This document shows, piece after piece, positions 7,016 through 16,341 of a stretch of 64,000 nt of DNA. Origin of the DNA: an uncultured Chloroflexota bacterium (GTDB lineage Bacteria; Chloroflexota; Anaerolineae; Anaerolineales; Anaerolineaceae); assembly GCA_902786265.1 (NCBI GenBank), contig CADACE010000009.1:1-64000 (forward strand), read 5' to 3'. The position numbers were made by a program, and so were the translations under genes. The notes under the pieces are model-generated. The model saw only the letters and a list, made by a program, of their open reading frames with translations, was not told the origin of the DNA and did not search any database. Each line of letters starts with the position of its first letter. Position 1 is the first letter of the stretch.

Positions 7016-7894
7016 ATGAAGATACTGATACAGCAAATGATCACAGGTATCTCGATCGGCAGTGTTTACGCCCTTATTGCTTCGGGATACGCTCTGGTTT
7101 ACAGTCTGCTGGATTTCTCAAACTGGGCACATGGTGAGGTCTGTATGCTTGGCGCATACTGTTGTTTTATGGCAACGCTTGTGCCGAAGATGCCTCTGTC
7201 TGTGTCCTGTCTGATCGGTATCGGCGGAGCCGCTTTGATCAGTTTGTTCAATGAAAAACTGGCCTACCGGCGGATCCGCAACAACGGTTCGCCGAATATG
7301 TTCCTGATGATCGCTGCTATGGGACTTTCGACAACATACCAGAATCTCGCGAATGTCATCTGGGGCTCCAAGTTCAAGCAGCTTCCCCGTTTTTTCAAGA
7401 CAACCACACTCAACATCAACGGGATCTTTGTGGGGACGACTGATCTATTATGCATCGTGATCTCGCTGATCGTTCTGGTCATACTTCTGCTCATCATCAA
7501 CCAGACAAGGTTTGGCCTGCATGTCCGGGCTGTAGCCTGCGCGGGCAGAACTGCCCGTATCATGGGCGTCCGGATCGACCAGGTGATCGCCTTGGTGTTT
7601 GTCATGGCCGGCGCGCTGGCCGGTCTGGCGGGGATCACCTACGGGATGAAATACAATGTTTACCCGACCATGGGCAACGTCGGGCTGAAGGCGTTTATCG
7701 CCTCTGTGATCGGCGGTCTGGGATCTGTCCCGGGTGCGATCGTCGGTGCCGTTCTGCTGGGCCTGATCGAAACCGTTGTTTCCGGCTATATCAGCTCCGG
7801 CCTGCGTGACCTGATCTCATTTTCACTGCTGATCCTGATCCTTCTGATTCGTCCTTCCGGTCTCTTCGGTGTGGACGTGCAGGAAAAGGCATAA
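7016..7894 (+). CDS. livH: Branched-chain amino-acid ABC transporter permease LivH
   Basis: Inner-membrane permease of the LivFGHMK-type importer, 292 residues and almost entirely hydrophobic (about 8 TM segments). The family start is clear (QQMITGISIGSVYALIASGYALVYSLL). The loop GLHVRAVACAGRTARIMGV is the cytoplasmic coupling region that contacts the ATPases, and the C-terminus carries the usual GGLGSVPGAIVGAVLLG and LLIRPSGLFG. Preceded by an AAAGGGA site. It is the first gene of the tightly spaced livHMGF block. Confidence 0.93.
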   Translation: MKILIQQMITGISIGSVYALIASGYALVYSLLDFSNWAHGEVCMLGAYCCFMATLVPKMPLSVSCLIGIGGAALISLFNEKLAYRRIRNNGSPNMFLMIAAMGLSTTYQNLANVIWGSKFKQLPRFFKTTTLNINGIFVGTTDLLCIVISLIVLVILLLIINQTRFGLHVRAVACAGRTARIMGVRIDQVIALVFVMAGALAGLAGITYGMKYNVYPTMGNVGLKAFIASVIGGLGSVPGAIVGAVLLGLIETVVSGYISSGLRDLISFSLLILILLIRPSGLFGVDVQEKA

Positions 7895-7906
7895 AGGGAG
7901 GCGCTT

Positions 7907-8773
7907 ATGATCAATTCGTTTTATGAAGGCGTAATCGTCACCTGCTGTGTGAACATCATCGCGGTGCTGGGTATGTCGGTGCTGACGGGGTTCACAAGGT
8001 TGTTTTCCTTCGGCAATGCCGGGTTTATGGCGATCGGCGCGTACGCGGCTGCTATCTGCAGCGTGCATTACCATCTGCCATTCGCGCTGTCTGTCCTGAT
8101 CGGCGCTGTCGCTGCCGGGATCGTTGCCTATCTTTTGGGGAGTCTGACGATCCGCCTCAGGGGGGATTACTTCCTGATCAGCTGTCTGGGTTTCGGTGAA
8201 TGTGTCCGCGTCCTGTTCCTGTACCTGCGCAATATTACAGGCGGAGCGGTCGGATATACGGGGATCCCGTTCCGGACTACCTGGGTCGTCGCGCTGGTGT
8301 GCGCCATCGCGGCGTTCATTATCGCCTGGAACCTGATCCATTCCCGTTTCGGCCAGGCTTTTTCCGCGATCCGCGAAAATGAAGTAGCGGCTGCCGCCAA
8401 CGGGATCGATGTAGTGAAATACAAGAAGATGTCCTTTGTGTTCAGCGCGATCTTCGCGGGTTGGGCAGGCGGACTTTACGCGCATTACCTGCAGCATATC
8501 ACGCCGGTGCTTTTCAACCTGCCGAAGAGCTGCGAGTTGGTGATCACCACCGTTCTGGGCGGGCTCGGTTCCCTGAGCGGCAGTGTTTTGGGTACACTCG
8601 TTGTCCAGCTGCTGCCGGAATTTTTCCGCAAGTTTTCCGAATACCGCATGCTGGCCTACGGAATCGCCGTTGTGCTGGTTATCCTGCTGCGCCCATCCGG
8701 TTTGATGGGGTATAAGGAGTTTCCTGATTTGTTCAAAAAATCCGGTAAGAAAAAATCAACAGGAGGTGCCTAA
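7907..8773 (+). CDS. livM: Branched-chain amino-acid ABC transporter permease LivM
   Basis: Second permease of the importer, 288 residues, with family motifs GYTGIPF, FSAIRENEVAAAANGIDV (coupling loop) and GGLGSLSGSVLG, ending LLRPSGLMGYKEF. It starts 12 nt after livH with a GGAGG site and ends one base before the livG ATG, with an AGGAGGT site for livG inside its last codons. LivM of E. coli is longer; this short form is common in anaerobes. Confidence 0.93.
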   Translation: MINSFYEGVIVTCCVNIIAVLGMSVLTGFTRLFSFGNAGFMAIGAYAAAICSVHYHLPFALSVLIGAVAAGIVAYLLGSLTIRLRGDYFLISCLGFGECVRVLFLYLRNITGGAVGYTGIPFRTTWVVALVCAIAAFIIAWNLIHSRFGQAFSAIRENEVAAAANGIDVVKYKKMSFVFSAIFAGWAGGLYAHYLQHITPVLFNLPKSCELVITTVLGGLGSLSGSVLGTLVVQLLPEFFRKFSEYRMLAYGIAVVLVILLRPSGLMGYKEFPDLFKKSGKKKSTGGA

Positions 8774-9553
8774 ATGAATGAAAATTCTGCTCCCTTGTTG
8801 GAAATGAAAGGTGTTGAAAAACACTTCGGCGGTGTTCATGCCATTGACCATTTTGACCTCAGAGTCATGCCCCGGGATATTTACGGACTGATCGGCCCGA
8901 ACGGTGCCGGGAAGACCACGATCTTTAACACCATCACCGGGATCTATCAGGCTGACGCGGGGCAAATCCTCTTTGAGGGGAAAAATATAACGAAGATCAA
9001 ACCGCATCAGGCTGCCGAGATCGGCATCGCGCGGACTTTCCAAAATATTCGTCTGTTCGGCAATCTGTCTGTAAAAATGAACGTCATCATCGCCTGCAAT
9101 ATGCGCAGCAGCTATTCCATAGCCGAGGCGCTTCTCCGTCTGCCGCGCTACCGGAATACCACAAAAGACATAGAAGAACGGGCAATGGGCTATCTGGAGT
9201 CCGTAGGACTCACGGATAAAGCGGATGATATTGCCAGTTCCCTGCCTTACGGACATCAGCGCAAGCTTGAGATCGCCCGGGCGATGGCGACTGAGCCGAA
9301 ACTGCTGCTGCTGGATGAACCGGCGGCCGGTATGAACGAAGAAGAATCAATTGATCTGGTGAATTTCGTAAAGAAGCTTCACCGGGACAACCCGATCACG
9401 ATCCTGATGATCGAACATCACATGGATGTGGTCTCAAGGCTTTGTGAACAGTGTACGGTGCTGGACTTCGGGAAGACCCTGGCACAGGGAACCGTTGAGG
9501 AAGTCAAGCAGAATGAGGCAGTCGTTGCGGCCTATCTGGGAGGTGAACTGTGA
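8774..9553 (+). CDS. livG: Branched-chain amino-acid ABC transporter ATPase LivG
   Basis: Cytoplasmic ATPase (259 residues) that powers the importer. Walker A is GPNGAGKTT (about 38-46), the signature is the LivG-type LPYGHQRKLEIARAMA rather than LSGGQ, and Walker B is LLLLDEPAAG, followed by the H-loop HHMDVV. It begins immediately after the livM stop and overlaps livF by 4 nt, so the two ATPases are translationally coupled. Confidence 0.94.
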   Translation: MNENSAPLLEMKGVEKHFGGVHAIDHFDLRVMPRDIYGLIGPNGAGKTTIFNTITGIYQADAGQILFEGKNITKIKPHQAAEIGIARTFQNIRLFGNLSVKMNVIIACNMRSSYSIAEALLRLPRYRNTTKDIEERAMGYLESVGLTDKADDIASSLPYGHQRKLEIARAMATEPKLLLLDEPAAGMNEEESIDLVNFVKKLHRDNPITILMIEHHMDVVSRLCEQCTVLDFGKTLAQGTVEEVKQNEAVVAAYLGGEL

Positions 9554-10272
9554 GTGAAAAATCCGGTAATGTGATTTTGAAAGTGGATCATCTCTCGGCT
9601 GCTTATGGCGGGATCCGCGCTATCGACGATATTTCGTTTTACGTGAATGCCGGTGAGATCGTTGCAATGCTCGGCGCGAACGGTGCGGGGAAATCGACCC
9701 TGCTGAAATGCCTTTCCGGGGAACATAAACGATCGGCGGGGGAGATCAGTTTCGACGGTCAGCCGCTTCCGGGACACTGCCACCAGATCGTGGAAAAGGG
9801 TATTTCGATCGTGCCGGAAGGACGGCAGATCTTTTACAAGCTTACGGTACTGGAAAATCTGAAGATCGGCTGCTGCCAGCGTAATGACAAAGAGGAAATC
9901 CAAAAAGATCTGGAGATGGTTTATAAAATGTTCCCCCGTCTGGAAGAACGGAAAAACCAGTTCGGCGGTTTGCTTTCCGGCGGTGAACAGCAGATGCTGG
10001 CGATCGCCCGCGGTCTGATGGCACGTCCGAAAATGCTGATGCTGGATGAGCCGAGCCTCGGACTGGCTCCGATCATCGTCAATCAGATCATGGACACGCT
10101 GAGATCCATTTCAGAGAGCGGAACCACCATTCTGCTTGTTGAACAGAATGCCAAGAAGGCTTTGGAGCTGTGCGACCGGGCTTATGTGATGAATGTAGGA
10201 CATATCGTAATGGAAGGAACAGGGAAAGAATTGCTTGCTGATGAGAACCTGATGCAGGCATATTTAGGCTGA
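9550..10272 (+). CDS. livF: Branched-chain amino-acid ABC transporter ATPase LivF
   Basis: Second ATPase (240 residues) with Walker A GANGAGKST, signature LSGGEQQMLAIARGLM and Walker B MLMLDEPSLGLAP, the usual LivF pattern, and the conserved LLVEQNAKKAL near the end. It starts with GTG inside the livG stop region (GTGA overlap). Length is normal. The zinc dehydrogenase follows 25 nt later and is probably on the same transcript. Confidence 0.94.
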   Translation: MSEKSGNVILKVDHLSAAYGGIRAIDDISFYVNAGEIVAMLGANGAGKSTLLKCLSGEHKRSAGEISFDGQPLPGHCHQIVEKGISIVPEGRQIFYKLTVLENLKIGCCQRNDKEEIQKDLEMVYKMFPRLEERKNQFGGLLSGGEQQMLAIARGLMARPKMLMLDEPSLGLAPIIVNQIMDTLRSISESGTTILLVEQNAKKALELCDRAYVMNVGHIVMEGTGKELLADENLMQAYLG

Positions 10273-10297
10273 TGTGTGAAAGGAAATGGGTGAAAGA

Positions 10298-11356
10298 ATG
10301 AGAGCAGCCGTCTGGCATGGTTATAAGGATTTGAGAATTGAAGAAAAACCGGTGCCGGTTCCGCACGCGGGACAGGTGCTGATCCGTGTGGATTGGGCCG
10401 GGATCTGCGGTACTGACCGGCATGAATATGAAGGACCGAATTTTATTCCGGTCAAAAAGCCGCATCGTCTGACCGGACGGGTGGCTCCGCTGACGATCGG
10501 ACATGAATTCTCCGGGCGGATCGAAGCGCTTGGTGAGGGCGTGACGGGTTGGAATGTCGGCGACCGGGTGACCGCCAACGGCAGTCTGACCTGCGGAAAG
10601 TGTGAAGCCTGCAGGAGCGGACGCTATAACATCTGCCAGAAACTGGGTTTTCTCGGAGTTGGCGATGACGGGGCTTTTGCTGATTATGTCGTGGTGGAGG
10701 CCGCCAAATTGTTCGCGATCCCTGATGGCGTCGACCAGCGTTCGGCTGCAGTCGCGGAACCGCTGGCCTGCGGGATCCACGCGACCCATCTGCTGGGTGA
10801 TATCCGGGAAAAAGATGTTGTTATTATCGGCCCCGGCATTATCGGTATCGGCGCGTTTTTCGGAGCGAAATACGCGGGTGCCGGAAGGATCCTGGTTTCC
10901 GGAGTCGGTGAATATCGCCGGGAACTGATTGAAAAATACGGCGGTACATATGTTGATGTATCCAAAGTTGATTTGGAAGAATATGTCGCTTCATGGACTG
11001 ACGGGCGTCTGGCGGATGTGGTTTATGAATGCCTTGGCTCCGAAAAAACGCTGGACCAGGCGATCCGTATCAGTAAACCGGGCGCGAAGATCATGGTGAT
11101 GGGCGTTTTCGGGAAGAAGCCTGTGGTGGATATGAATACCCTGCAGGAGGCTGAGCGTGTACTTTATACTTCCCAGGCGCATGTGAATGAGATCGCGGAA
11201 GCTCTCGATTATATGAAAGAGGGCAAGATCATCGCGGATGAACTGATCACCCGTGAAGTGACGCTGGATACGCTGGTTGAGGACGGGTTTGAGTATCTGA
11301 TCAAACACGGTCCGGAACAGATCAAGGTATTGATCAACATCAGCGGGGAGTGCTGA
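10298..11356 (+). CDS. Zinc-dependent alcohol/polyol dehydrogenase (2,3-butanediol or sorbitol dehydrogenase-like)
   Basis: NAD(P)-dependent medium-chain dehydrogenase of 352 residues. The catalytic zinc site is visible as C37 (GICGTDRHEYEG) and H69/E70 (IGHEFSG). The structural zinc lobe is CGKCEACRSGRYNIC (C99, C102, C105, C113). The Rossmann motif is VIIGPGIIGIG. The start at 10298 (MRAAVWHGY) matches the family and has GGTGA 4 nt upstream; the ATG at 10286 is the alternative, but its AAGGA lies too close. The closest families by eye are (R,R)-butanediol dehydrogenase and threonine/sorbitol dehydrogenases; substrate is open. Position 25 nt after livF suggests co-transcription with amino-acid uptake, perhaps in amino-acid fermentation or redox balance (inference). 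Confidence 0.87.
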   Translation: MRAAVWHGYKDLRIEEKPVPVPHAGQVLIRVDWAGICGTDRHEYEGPNFIPVKKPHRLTGRVAPLTIGHEFSGRIEALGEGVTGWNVGDRVTANGSLTCGKCEACRSGRYNICQKLGFLGVGDDGAFADYVVVEAAKLFAIPDGVDQRSAAVAEPLACGIHATHLLGDIREKDVVIIGPGIIGIGAFFGAKYAGAGRILVSGVGEYRRELIEKYGGTYVDVSKVDLEEYVASWTDGRLADVVYECLGSEKTLDQAIRISKPGAKIMVMGVFGKKPVVDMNTLQEAERVLYTSQAHVNEIAEALDYMKEGKIIADELITREVTLDTLVEDGFEYLIKHGPEQIKVLINISGEC

Positions 11357-11475
11357 CCATTCAGTACCCGGCAGGCGGATGTCAGCAGCAGGTGACAGGT
11401 AAGAATGATTTCCTGAATCCTGGCTCCTGAATCCTGTTTATGATAGAATTAAAATTGAAAGGATTTTAAATAATT

Positions 11476-11943
11476 ATGCAGAGAATTCCGAGTTTCAGCA
11501 TTGACCATACAAGATTGGCCAAAGGCTTGTATTTATCCCGTGAAGATGATGATGTCAAGACATGGGACGTTCGTATTTTGGAACCGAATCATGGCCATTA
11601 TCTGTCTACCGCTGTGAGCCACACGATCGAGCATCTGTTCGCGACCTATGCCCGCAACAGCGAATACAAAGACGGCATCATTTACATCGGCCCCATGGGC
11701 TGCCGCACCGGCTGCTATTTCCTGACCCGCGGCCTGACCGATGCCGAGGTGCTGGATTGTGTCGTGAAATCATTCGAATTCATGGCCCACTATGAAGGTG
11801 AGATCCCGGGTGCCAAGGTTGAAGAATGCGGCAACTATCTGGATCATGACCTGAAGGGCTGCAACGAAGAAGCGGCAGCTTATTACGAAGTCGTCAAGAA
11901 CCTGACTCCTGCGGATATGCGCTATACCTATTATCTGGACTGA
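11476..11943 (+). CDS. luxS: S-ribosylhomocysteine lyase LuxS
   Basis: Cleaves S-ribosylhomocysteine to homocysteine and DPD, the precursor of autoinducer-2. At 155 residues it matches the family length. Metal ligands are present in SHTIEHLFATYARN (H49, H53, with catalytic E52) and C118 in ECGNYLDHDLKG; the catalytic cysteine is C76 in GPMGCRTGC. No nucleosidase (mtnN) or methyl-cycle gene is adjacent. It stands alone, with a short repeat-bearing spacer upstream (CCTGAATCCTGGCTCCTGAA, 11413-11432) and a strong terminator downstream at 11963. Confidence 0.96.
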   Translation: MQRIPSFSIDHTRLAKGLYLSREDDDVKTWDVRILEPNHGHYLSTAVSHTIEHLFATYARNSEYKDGIIYIGPMGCRTGCYFLTRGLTDAEVLDCVVKSFEFMAHYEGEIPGAKVEECGNYLDHDLKGCNEEAAAYYEVVKNLTPADMRYTYYLD

Positions 11944-11962
11944 TTTATTGTTCCGGCTTATG

Positions 11963-11989
11963 ACAGGGAGGGCTTTCCTCCCTGTTTTT
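11963..11989 (+). terminator. Rho-independent terminator of luxS
   Basis: ACAGGGAGG (11963-11971) pairs with CCTCCCTGT (11977-11985) around GCTTT, followed directly by a run of T residues. Confidence 0.85.
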
Positions 11990-12005
11990 ATATATATGCA
12001 AAAGA

Positions 12006-12047
12006 CTCTTTTCCGGGACAGTCTCTTTATTGGCCTGTCCCCAAGAG
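12006..12047. repeat. GGGACAG/CTGTCCC inverted repeat
   Basis: GGGACAG (12015-12021) pairs with CTGTCCC (12035-12041), with outer arms CTCTT (12006-12010) and AAGAG (12043-12047). This is a member of the GGGGACnGTCCC palindrome family seen in other spacers of this window. Confidence 0.6.
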
Positions 12048-12129
12048 AATGCTTATAACTCTTTCGAGCCCGATTTCGTGATATGATTATGTCGAAAATA
12101 ATAAAATGATTGGATCGTACAGGTAACGA

Positions 12130-13626
12130 ATGGAAAACAGCAAAAAACAACGATGTGTAATGATCAGCGCGGACCACGGTCTGGCGATTGTTTATTTTTT
12201 ACAGACAGATGTCGTCCAGACGATGCTGAATGAGGGAATCAGGGTCGTGATCCTGACAGACGACGGTGTCACGGAAAAAGTTTATGAAAAATTCGGGCAG
12301 GAGAACCTTTTTGTTGAAGGTCTGCGACTGGATAAGTGCAAGGCATATTTCAATGAGACGGACCACACCGATCAGTACTGGCTTCATTTTCTGCGCTGGA
12401 TGGGCGGCTCGGACCGGGTGAATACCACCGCGATCGACTGCCATCTGCGGCAGCGGGCTCATGAATCCACGATGACGGAGAAGCTTGTCCGTATGCCGAT
12501 GATCCGTGCCAAAGTCAAGCAGCTGCGGAAATCCGCGGACGCGCGCAAGGCTTTGGTGAAAAGCCAGATGAAGTATACGACAAATATATACGGTGATTTG
12601 TTTGAGAAATATCAGCCGGATCTGGTGATCGCCAGTACCGCAGGATGGCGTCTGGACCGGTATCTGCTCCGGGAAGCTGCCGCTGCAGGGATCGAGACCT
12701 GCCTGGCGGTGATCGGCTGGGATAACCCGAGCAGCTACCGTCTGCCTGGAGCTCCGGTGCAGTGGGCGAACTGCTGGTCCGCGGAACAGAAACGCGAACT
12801 GGTTGACGGCGCGGATTGGAATCCGGACCGGGTGAATATCGGCGGCATTCCGACTTATGACGGTTATTTCCGCAAAACCTGGCGCATGAGCCGGGAGGAA
12901 TATTTCAAACTGCATGGTCTGGATCCGAATCGCAAGCTGATCTCCTTTGCCTGCAGTTTTATCACCTTTTCACCGAATTATCAGGATGTGGAAGCTCTGG
13001 TGAAGCTGGTTTCGGAAGAAAAATTGGCGGAGCCCTCCCAGCTGCTGATCCGTCTGCATCCGAATCATTTCATCAAAGGTTCTCTGTTTGAAGAAGAAGC
13101 AGTCAAGATCCGGAAGCTGATTGAAGGAAAACCTTATGTCCATTTGATCGAGCCGGTCGCTCTCGGCGGTGATCTGGGATTCTATTCCGGGGAAGATATG
13201 CCGGAAAAGGATTCGATGATGGCCTGGTCGGATGTTTTCTGCACGGTTTATTCTACAATGGTCGTGGAAACGGCGATCCATGACCGTCCGATCGTCGCGG
13301 TATGTATTGACGCCCCGGGCGGATGGAACAAGCCGGAAAAATTCTGCCTCTCCCTTTCGGAAATCGGTGAATGGCCGACACATGAACGCTATCGCAACGC
13401 AAAGGCCGGGCGTGTTGTCTATGATATCGATCAGCTGCGTGAAACGCTGGACCTTTATCTGACAAAGCCGGAAACAGATCATGCCGAGCGGGTCAAATTT
13501 ATTATTGATGAATGCACATTCACTGACGGGACATCAGGAATGCATACCGGCGCATATTTCGCGAAATTAGCGAAACAGGCAAAGCATCATGACCATTTGG
13601 TCTATCAATTTGATCCGATTGAGTGA
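12130..13626 (+). CDS. Predicted GT-B-fold transferase (CDP-glycerol glycerophosphotransferase-like)
   Basis: A 498-residue soluble protein without signal peptide or TM segment. The overall layout resembles GT-B enzymes of the capsule/teichoic-acid (CDP-glycerol glycerophosphotransferase, UDP-GlcNAc epimerase-like) group: an N-terminal Rossmann-like half (MISADHGLAIVYFLQTD ... RVVILTDD; YQPDLVIASTAGWRLDRYL), then a C-terminal half with LLIRLHPNH, a D/S-rich turn MAWSDVFCTVYSTMVVETAI (the typical ADVLISDYSS-like position) and a DRPIVAV motif. That pattern suggests a donor-binding site for a nucleotide-activated sugar or polyol. No neighbouring glycan genes are present, so the acceptor is unknown. 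It stands alone between luxS and the hydrogenase gene. Confidence 0.6.
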   Translation: MENSKKQRCVMISADHGLAIVYFLQTDVVQTMLNEGIRVVILTDDGVTEKVYEKFGQENLFVEGLRLDKCKAYFNETDHTDQYWLHFLRWMGGSDRVNTTAIDCHLRQRAHESTMTEKLVRMPMIRAKVKQLRKSADARKALVKSQMKYTTNIYGDLFEKYQPDLVIASTAGWRLDRYLLREAAAAGIETCLAVIGWDNPSSYRLPGAPVQWANCWSAEQKRELVDGADWNPDRVNIGGIPTYDGYFRKTWRMSREEYFKLHGLDPNRKLISFACSFITFSPNYQDVEALVKLVSEEKLAEPSQLLIRLHPNHFIKGSLFEEEAVKIRKLIEGKPYVHLIEPVALGGDLGFYSGEDMPEKDSMMAWSDVFCTVYSTMVVETAIHDRPIVAVCIDAPGGWNKPEKFCLSLSEIGEWPTHERYRNAKAGRVVYDIDQLRETLDLYLTKPETDHAERVKFIIDECTFTDGTSGMHTGAYFAKLAKQAKHHDHLVYQFDPIE

Positions 13627-13699
13627 TATTTTCACTTATTTTGTCCGCTGATTTGTCGTTATAATAAATGTAATAAGTTAATTCAAAAGGGAGTCCATC

Positions 13700-15133
13700 A
13701 TGAGAATTTTTGACACCAGCGTTCAGGAACTGAAGAATAAGATCCTTCGTGAGATCGTAAGAAATGCCTGGAACGGCAATTTGCTGGAAGGGGCGCTTGA
13801 TATCCCTATGAAGATCATTCCCGGAAAAAAGCCGACGATGCGCTGCTGCGTTTACAAGGAACGGGCAATTGTTGCCGAACGCGTGAAAATCGCTATCAAT
13901 CCGAATAACAGGTCCAATTGGGCTATTACTTCTGTAGAGATCGCCTGTGACGAATGCCCTTCTGATGGCTATTATGTCTCTGAATCCTGCCGGGGCTGCC
14001 TTTCCCATCATTGCATTGATGTCTGCAAGCGCGGCGCGATCACGTTCCAGCACGGTCGGGGTGCTTTTATTGACCGGAGTTTGTGCGTCAGCTGCGGCCA
14101 ATGCGCGCAGGTTTGTCCGTTTTCCGCTATTGTCAACCGAAAACGTCCCTGCCAGAATGCCTGCAAGACGAACGCGATCTCATCCGCACCGGAAGGCTAT
14201 GTGAAGATCAGTCACAGCAAATGCACCGGATGCGGCGCGTGTGTTTACCAGTGTCCTTTCGGCGCAATCGTGGACCGCTCAAATATCGTTGAAGTGGTCA
14301 ACATGCTGAAAGATCGGCAGACAAATCTGAACAAGAAATTGTGTGCTGTTGTCGCTCCCGCTGTTTCCAGCCAGTTTACTTATGCCAAACTCGGCCAGGT
14401 GGTGACCGGTCTGCGCGAGATGGGGTTCGACATGGTCGTAGAAGCAGCTCATGGCGCGGATATGGTCGCGAAAGAAGAAGCCAGAGAACTTGCGGAAAAA
14501 GGATTCCTGATCAGTTCATGCTGCCCGGCATTTGTGCGTTTTGTCAAGAACAATTTCCCTGACCTTGTTCCGAACATCTCGCACAGCCTTTCCCCGATGG
14601 CGACAATAGCGAAACATATTAAAGAACAGAATCCCGGTGTAGAGATCGTTTTCATCGGCCCATGCACCGCGAAGAAGGAAGAGGTTCAGCAGGATCATGT
14701 ACGGCCTTATGTAGACAGCGTCATCACCTTTGAAGAGCTTCAGGCTTTGTTTGACGGCATGGATATCAATATCATAACGCTTGATGAAAGTGAAATGGAT
14801 GATTCGTCCTCATATTTTGGCCGGATCTTTGCCCGCTGCGGCGGACTTGCCGAAGCGGTTAGCGAATCTTTGAAAGAACAGGGAATTGATGATTTCGACC
14901 TGAAGCCGATCAGCTGCAATGGTTTGGAAGAATGCAAACTGGCTCTGGTTCGGAAAAGTCATGGCCGGCTTGATGTCAATTTCATCGAGGGTATGGCCTG
15001 TGTAGGCGGTTGTATCGGCGGTGCCGGTTGTCTGACACATGCAGCTCAAAGCAAGAATCTTGTTGACAGGTATGGCAAAGAAGCCGGAAATGTCTCTATC
15101 GTAGAAAGTGCCGCGCAGCAGGTGAATCAATAA
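13700..15133 (+). CDS. Monomeric [FeFe] hydrogenase, group B-type
   Basis: Catalyses reversible H2 formation from reduced ferredoxin in the cytoplasm (or senses H2). 477 residues: an N-terminal cysteine-rich region, ferredoxin-type [4Fe-4S] motifs (CVSCGQCAQVCP and CTGCGACVYQCP, about 130-195), and the H-cluster domain. All three H-cluster signatures are intact: L1 as SSCCPAFV, L2 as GPCTAKKEE and L3 as EGMACVGGCIGGAG. The GPC rather than MPC form of L2 and the compact layout point to the group B clade. A GGGAG site precedes the ATG, with a TATAAT at 13660-13665 as a possible -10. The iron-type ABC binding protein starts 46 nt after its stop, so iron supply may be co-expressed with this iron enzyme (inference). 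No HydEFG maturases are in the window. Confidence 0.9.
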   Translation: MRIFDTSVQELKNKILREIVRNAWNGNLLEGALDIPMKIIPGKKPTMRCCVYKERAIVAERVKIAINPNNRSNWAITSVEIACDECPSDGYYVSESCRGCLSHHCIDVCKRGAITFQHGRGAFIDRSLCVSCGQCAQVCPFSAIVNRKRPCQNACKTNAISSAPEGYVKISHSKCTGCGACVYQCPFGAIVDRSNIVEVVNMLKDRQTNLNKKLCAVVAPAVSSQFTYAKLGQVVTGLREMGFDMVVEAAHGADMVAKEEARELAEKGFLISSCCPAFVRFVKNNFPDLVPNISHSLSPMATIAKHIKEQNPGVEIVFIGPCTAKKEEVQQDHVRPYVDSVITFEELQALFDGMDINIITLDESEMDDSSSYFGRIFARCGGLAEAVSESLKEQGIDDFDLKPISCNGLEECKLALVRKSHGRLDVNFIEGMACVGGCIGGAGCLTHAAQSKNLVDRYGKEAGNVSIVESAAQQVNQ

Positions 15134-15179
15134 AATTGTTATTTCATATCATCAAAAATATGGAAAGGAGTTGTTAACG

Positions 15180-16259
15180 ATGAAAAAGCTTATTTTTGGT
15201 GTTATCGCTTTGGTTATGGCGTTAACCGTTTGTTGTACCGCGTTTGCAGTCAATGAAGATGTTGAGGGTGAACTGGTTATTTACACTTCAATGTACCCCT
15301 TCGTTATCGATATGATGAATGAAGCAATTCAGAAGGAATTCCCGAACCTTGTTCCGGGTATCGACGGAAGTTTCTTCTTCTATGGCGGTACTTCATCCCT
15401 GATCACCAAGATCTATGGTGAAATGGGTGATAACCGTGACCAGGCTCTGGAAACCGATATGTTCATGGTTGCCGAACCGGCATTTTCTCTTGAATTGAAG
15501 GATTATGGGTATCTGCATCAATTCATGGTGGGAGATGTTGCAAACCGGCTGCGTTTCCCTTATGACGAAGAAGGTTACTGGTATCCGGTTCGTGTCTGCA
15601 ACATGGTTCTGGCTTACAATCCTGAAATGGTTGATTCCTGGGCCGCGAAGGGTGTCAATATCCCGAAGTCTTACAAAGATTTCGCTTATGATCCGTCACT
15701 GAAGGGGTATATCTCCATGAGCGATCCGATGACTTCCGGTACTGCTTATGCGGCTGTTGTCGGCCTGCTTGGCAAATATGGTGAAGAATATCTGGATAAG
15801 CTGGGCGAGAACAGCGTTATGCGCGAATCCGGTTCCACTGCCATTGCCAAGCTGCAGAGCGGTGAGTGCGCGGCGATCATGATTCTTGAGGAATCTATCC
15901 TTAAGTATATTAATGATGAAGCTGCCAAGGGCAATGAAGTCACCAACCTGGAAATCATCTACCCTGAAGACGGTGTGATCCTGGTGCCTTCCACTGTTAT
16001 GATCGTTGCGGAAGAATTCTCCAAAAACGTGAATACGGAAGCTGCGGAAGCGGTGGCGGATTGGCTTCTGAGTGAAGAAGCACAGAAACTGATCATGCAG
16101 GGTTATATGCACTCTGTGCTGGCCGATATGAAAGAATATCCTGAACATTCCATTCCCACTGATGACCTGATCAAAATGGACATGGGAATTGACTGGGAAT
16201 ATGCTTACAAGAATCGTGAAGAGATCAACAACCTCTGGACTGTGAAAGTAACGCAGTAG
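15180..16259 (+). CDS. ABC transporter substrate-binding protein, ferric-iron (Fbp) type
   Basis: Secreted receptor for an ABC importer; 359 residues with a signal peptide (MKKLIFGVIALVMAL, cleavage likely after TAFA). The mature part begins GELVIYTSMYPFVIDMMNEA, typical of the FbpA/AfuA and putrescine-like family of small-ligand receptors. The start at ATG 15180 has AAGGAG 9 nt upstream; the TTG at 15171 abuts that site and was rejected. The matching permease and ATPase lie at 18668-22238, separated by a protease gene on the opposite strand. The ligand is most likely ferric iron by family and by the hydrogenase next door, but related proteins bind thiamine, phosphonates or polyamines. Confidence 0.8.
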   Translation: MKKLIFGVIALVMALTVCCTAFAVNEDVEGELVIYTSMYPFVIDMMNEAIQKEFPNLVPGIDGSFFFYGGTSSLITKIYGEMGDNRDQALETDMFMVAEPAFSLELKDYGYLHQFMVGDVANRLRFPYDEEGYWYPVRVCNMVLAYNPEMVDSWAAKGVNIPKSYKDFAYDPSLKGYISMSDPMTSGTAYAAVVGLLGKYGEEYLDKLGENSVMRESGSTAIAKLQSGECAAIMILEESILKYINDEAAKGNEVTNLEIIYPEDGVILVPSTVMIVAEEFSKNVNTEAAEAVADWLLSEEAQKLIMQGYMHSVLADMKEYPEHSIPTDDLIKMDMGIDWEYAYKNREEINNLWTVKVTQ

Positions 16260-16341
16260 TTCAGGAGTCAGATATCAGGATGGTTTGACGTGAGCTTGTT
16301 CTCATGGGGAACTGTCCGCCGGTAATTTGCATTATAAAAAG

